Source: Roseateles_B flavus
GTDB lineage: Bacteria; Pseudomonadota; Gammaproteobacteria; Burkholderiales; Burkholderiaceae_C
DNA length: 64,000 nt
Assembly (NCBI RefSeq): GCF_039872765.1
Contig: NZ_JBDPZC010000006.1
Coordinates: forward strand, 186,001 to 250,000
Direction: 5' to 3'
This document shows, one piece after another, positions 62,601-64,000 of this stretch; position 1 is the stretch's first letter; each line of letters begins with the position of its first letter. The position numbers and the translations under genes are program-made. The notes under the pieces were generated by a model, which was not told the origin of the DNA, made no database searches, and saw only the letters and a program-made list of their open reading frames with translations.

Positions 62601-64000
62601 GCAGGGCCCGGTGTGCCATTGCTCGCCGGATACACCAGGCCTGCCAGGTCGCCAGCCAGGTTGTAGCTGCGGCTGAAGGTGTAGGTCTTGCCGGCAAAGC
62701 CGAGCGCCTCGGTTTCCAGCTGGCGCAAGGCGTTGTAGGTGTAGTTCCAGACCGTGCCCCCGGACGTCACGGACTTGGGCTTGCCGTCCGCCCAGTAGGT
62801 GCGCGTGATGCCCGGGCTGCCGTCACCGTAGCTCGTGGCCTGGAGTTGGTTGACGGCGTCATACGTGAAGCTGATCTTTGCGGCCGGCGACGCGGACGCG
62901 GTGTCGCAACTGCCGGTGGACGTCAGCGACTGGCCGGGGGCCCGCCAGGCCAGATTGCCGGCGGCGTCGTAGTCCTGCAGGGTCGCCCCCACTTCGGGCT
63001 CGACCGTCTTGCACAGGCGCTGGCCGGCGTCATACACATAGCTGCGCGTCACACTGACGCCGCCGCCACTGCGGGTGATGGCCGTGGGCTTGCCCAGGAG
63101 ATTGCGGCTGATCATCACTTGCACGCCCTCCGGCAGATCGATCTGCGAAAGGCTGGCCTCCGCCGGATTGTCCAGGGCCCAGAAGCGCTGCGTGGTGACC
63201 TTGCCACGAGGGTTGGTGATAACGGTGGCAAAGCCGGTCTCGTAGTCCTGGCGGGTCTGGAGCACGCCCAGCTCACTGTCCTGCTCCGTCAGTGCCAGCC
63301 GACTCAGCGCGTCGTAGCTCATGCGCTTGCCCGGACTGGAAATGGCGACCGTGGCGTAGTCTCGCGCCGGGTAGCTTTCAAAGCGCAGGTGGCCTTCCAG
63401 GTCGTAGCCCTTGACCACCACCTTGCGTGTGGCCGCTTCCTGGCCTGCGTCGAAGGTGCGGGTCATCACCGGGCGCCATAGAGCGTCCAGTACCGTGACG
63501 GTCCTGGCATTGCCCTTGCTGACGGTCTGGCGCCAATGGCCGGCCTCCACGCCGAACTCGGCGCTGGACACCGGCTCCAGCACCAGGCTCGTCGCAGCAA
63601 AACCCGAAGGCGGCGTGACCAGGTTGAGGCGGCCCATGGCATCGTAGCCATAGCCCGTGGTGTAGTTCGCGGCGGTGCGATGGCTGGTGATCAGGCCGAG
63701 ATCGTCCACTGTGACGGCCTCACTGGTGCCGTCCGCATAGCTCACCAGGCGCGGCAGGCCCAGTTTGTAGTCGTCGTAGCGCGTCCTGTTGCCACGGCCA
63801 TCCTGCTTCCAGGCCAGGGTGCCATCGGCGTTGTAGCCATAGCTGAACTGCGGGATGCCAAAGGTCTTGTCCGCGATCTTGCGGCCCAGGCTGTCGTACT
63901 CGTTGAAAACGGAGACGCCCTGGCCGCTAAGGGTCAGGGACTCCGTCAAGCCCAGCACCCAGGGGTTGCCCAGGTCCTTGAGCACGGTCGTCTCCGTCCG
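59642..64000 (-). CDS. RHS-repeat polymorphic toxin with cysteine-rich module (5' end outside window)
   Basis: At least 1452 residues are visible; the frame enters from 64000. From 64000 to about 61925 it has YD repeats (YDSLGRKIAD, YGYDAMGRLNLV, YDAAGNLAWRAPG, YDAYGNITGKG), the beta-spiral shell. From about 61912 to 60572 a cysteine-rich module interrupts it. Next the RHS core (YIYLGGKLIAE, YVHTDALGSPVA, IGFTGHVQDAETELVYMQQR then YYDPIAGRFLSVDP) ends in the autocleavage-type DPDGRN (60164-60181). The last 173 residues hold a hydrophobic stretch, a Gly/Asn/Ser linker and a short tip ending TVEIQNPRGKPTDKIRYP, the presumed toxin, family not recognised. GC falls sharply in the tip. Confidence 0.9.
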   Translation of the reverse strand, partial: RTETTVLKDLGNPWVLGLTESLTLSGQGVSVFNEYDSLGRKIADKTFGIPQFSYGYNADGTLAWKQDGRGNRTRYDDYKLGLPRLVSYADGTSEAVTVDDLGLITSHRTAANYTTGYGYDAMGRLNLVTPPSGFAATSLVLEPVSSAEFGVEAGHWRQTVSKGNARTVTVLDALWRPVMTRTFDAGQEAATRKVVVKGYDLEGHLRFESYPARDYATVAISSPGKRMSYDALSRLALTEQDSELGVLQTRQDYETGFATVITNPRGKVTTQRFWALDNPAEASLSQIDLPEGVQVMISRNLLGKPTAITRSGGGVSVTRSYVYDAGQRLCKTVEPEVGATLQDYDAAGNLAWRAPGQSLTSTGSCDTASASPAAKISFTYDAVNQLQATSYGDGSPGITRTYWADGKPKSVTSGGTVWNYTYNALRQLETEALGFAGKTYTFSRSYNLAGDLAGLVYPASNGTPGPALNFNPNALGEPSAVSGYASQVSFHPNGAVAGYTLANGVVHAVTQNLRGLPSQNTDSGVFDDVYAYDANGNVVGITDKQESVFSRTMGYDGLDRLTAANAPGVWGTASYTYDAVDNLRTATVGSRSATLAYADGRNRLSSITVNGSTSTYSYDAYGNITGKGAQSFTFDLGNRLSASSLGGGYVYDGLGRRVQVVTKAGETRLQVYSQEGQLLWSTTPGGAVPASIVGYTCPPGTTLSGTSCLGSTSTAATPTYSCAPGYTLSGTSCSKSVVETKPANQTQVCPGSMTLQSGQCVGTATESASLQYSCPDSSWTLSGSTCSRTTTTTQPATETLSCTRGTLVGGQCQVPDTKAGVPVYACPDSSWTLSGSTCSKTVPDDYAASVSGYTCPSGGSLSGSSCVVSSATPATPSYDCAGVGSLSTYNGAAACLTPSVYANTSSEAPAACSDEYGSYGLSYLGAKQTAAKLWACAYQPKITGYRCTSGTLQGNQCVSSSSYAATPSYSCPSGGTLDGSTCRRTKVATQGATVSSYTCPPGYTQSGSSCNGYITEAPVKRYSCPTAEWTLSGTSCSKSVPESQPASSRYVCRSGWTLSGSTCSTSTSQQPTVQYSCDSGWTLSGSSCSRTSTSTVAATVSGYTCSPGYTLQADNTCKSSTSSPATPKYGCPDGSSSTAGASCPGSVQGTAYIYLGGKLIAETVVGGATQYVHTDALGSPVARTGPTKALISRTRYEPYGYVAAGAKPSAATSQIGFTGHVQDAETELVYMQQRYYDPIAGRFLSVDPIVTDANTGKGFGLYTYVDNNPYAKIDPDGRNAIAAPEAFIGGTLVCGPACGIVAGGVVLIGGTYLTAKIFNSTSNSGGDKAQSGNGNDNSGGGEKGNKSDQPAPPVDGATGGERFGGGPRIWDKPSSNPVDQANGDFDKKFPGGENVSDKGNGVRVGTNPDGSRVIVRPGSSAGSGNVPTVEIQNPRGKPTDKIRYPQKPESDK
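60572..61912 (-). repeat. Cysteine-rich repeat module inside the RHS protein
   Basis: About 447 residues with 16 units of the form Y-x-C-P-x-G-x-T-L-S-G-S-x-C, each with two cysteines 9-16 residues apart, joined by Thr/Ser/Val-rich linkers of 10-15 residues, plus one atypical unit (ACSDEYGSYGLSYLGAKQ). Some units are near-identical at DNA level, for example CTGAGGGTCCAGCTGCTGTC near 61501 and 61655, so recent duplication is likely. Confidence 0.85.

Overview
The window is high-GC bacterial chromosome from a betaproteobacterium, most likely of the order Burkholderiales (Rubrivivax/Roseateles-type; genus not determinable here). The evidence is gene content and order: tpiA-secG-tRNA-Leu-nuoA..N-DUF2818, an RnfB-like ferredoxin near nth, zapB-like-zapA-6S RNA, a Bug-type periplasmic binding protein, and an intracellular PHB depolymerase with a cysteine nucleophile. 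Assignments come from reading motifs in the translations; no search was run.

Layout. 1-1527 holds an RND efflux pair (permease truncated at the left edge). 1703-18307 is one long minus-strand block: DUF1178, NUDIX and DUF2818 genes behind the complete 14-gene NADH dehydrogenase operon (nuoA to nuoN), with tRNA-Leu(GAG), secG and tpiA upstream. 19719-23377 holds a quinone oxidoreductase, pnp and rpsO. 23915-25747 holds a DUF2244 gene, a small hydrophilic protein and a divergent Hsp20 gene with heat-shock-like promoter boxes. 25781-32450 is the iron-sulfur assembly operon iscR-S-U-A-hscB-hscA-fdx with tsaD attached to its end and an IscR-like operator in front. 32530-38749 holds a low-molecular-weight phosphatase, uvrB, an aromatic aminotransferase, phaZ and an RnfB-like ferredoxin. 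38776-42437 is a tightly overlapping four-gene cassette (ArnT-like transferase, GT2, GtrA flippase, YdjC/NaxD-type deacetylase) that together looks like a lipid A amino-sugar decoration pathway. 42544-44541 holds nth, zapB-like, zapA, 6S RNA and an EVE protein; an intact IS481-family element with a 6-bp target duplication sits exactly at the EVE stop codon. 45691-57368 is ordinary chromosome: degenerate GGDEF protein, HI0933-type flavoprotein, rpsU, yqeY, DUF442, TRAP permeases, pentapeptide-like protein, MarC, Lrp/AsnC, XerD, Bug protein, AEC transporter.

57369-64000 is accessory DNA. First comes a plasmid-like scar: REP-like palindromes, a truncated and a full-length copy of a VbhA-like (Fic) antitoxin without a toxin, a ribbon-helix-helix protein with a small membrane protein, paired hairpins, and an array of twelve 11-bp direct repeats in two blocks of six. 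Then comes a large RHS-repeat protein (open at the right edge) carrying a roughly 450-residue cysteine-rich repeat module between the YD shell and the RHS core, a short C-terminal putative toxin tip, and an overlapping downstream candidate immunity gene. These two parts are the least explained in the window.
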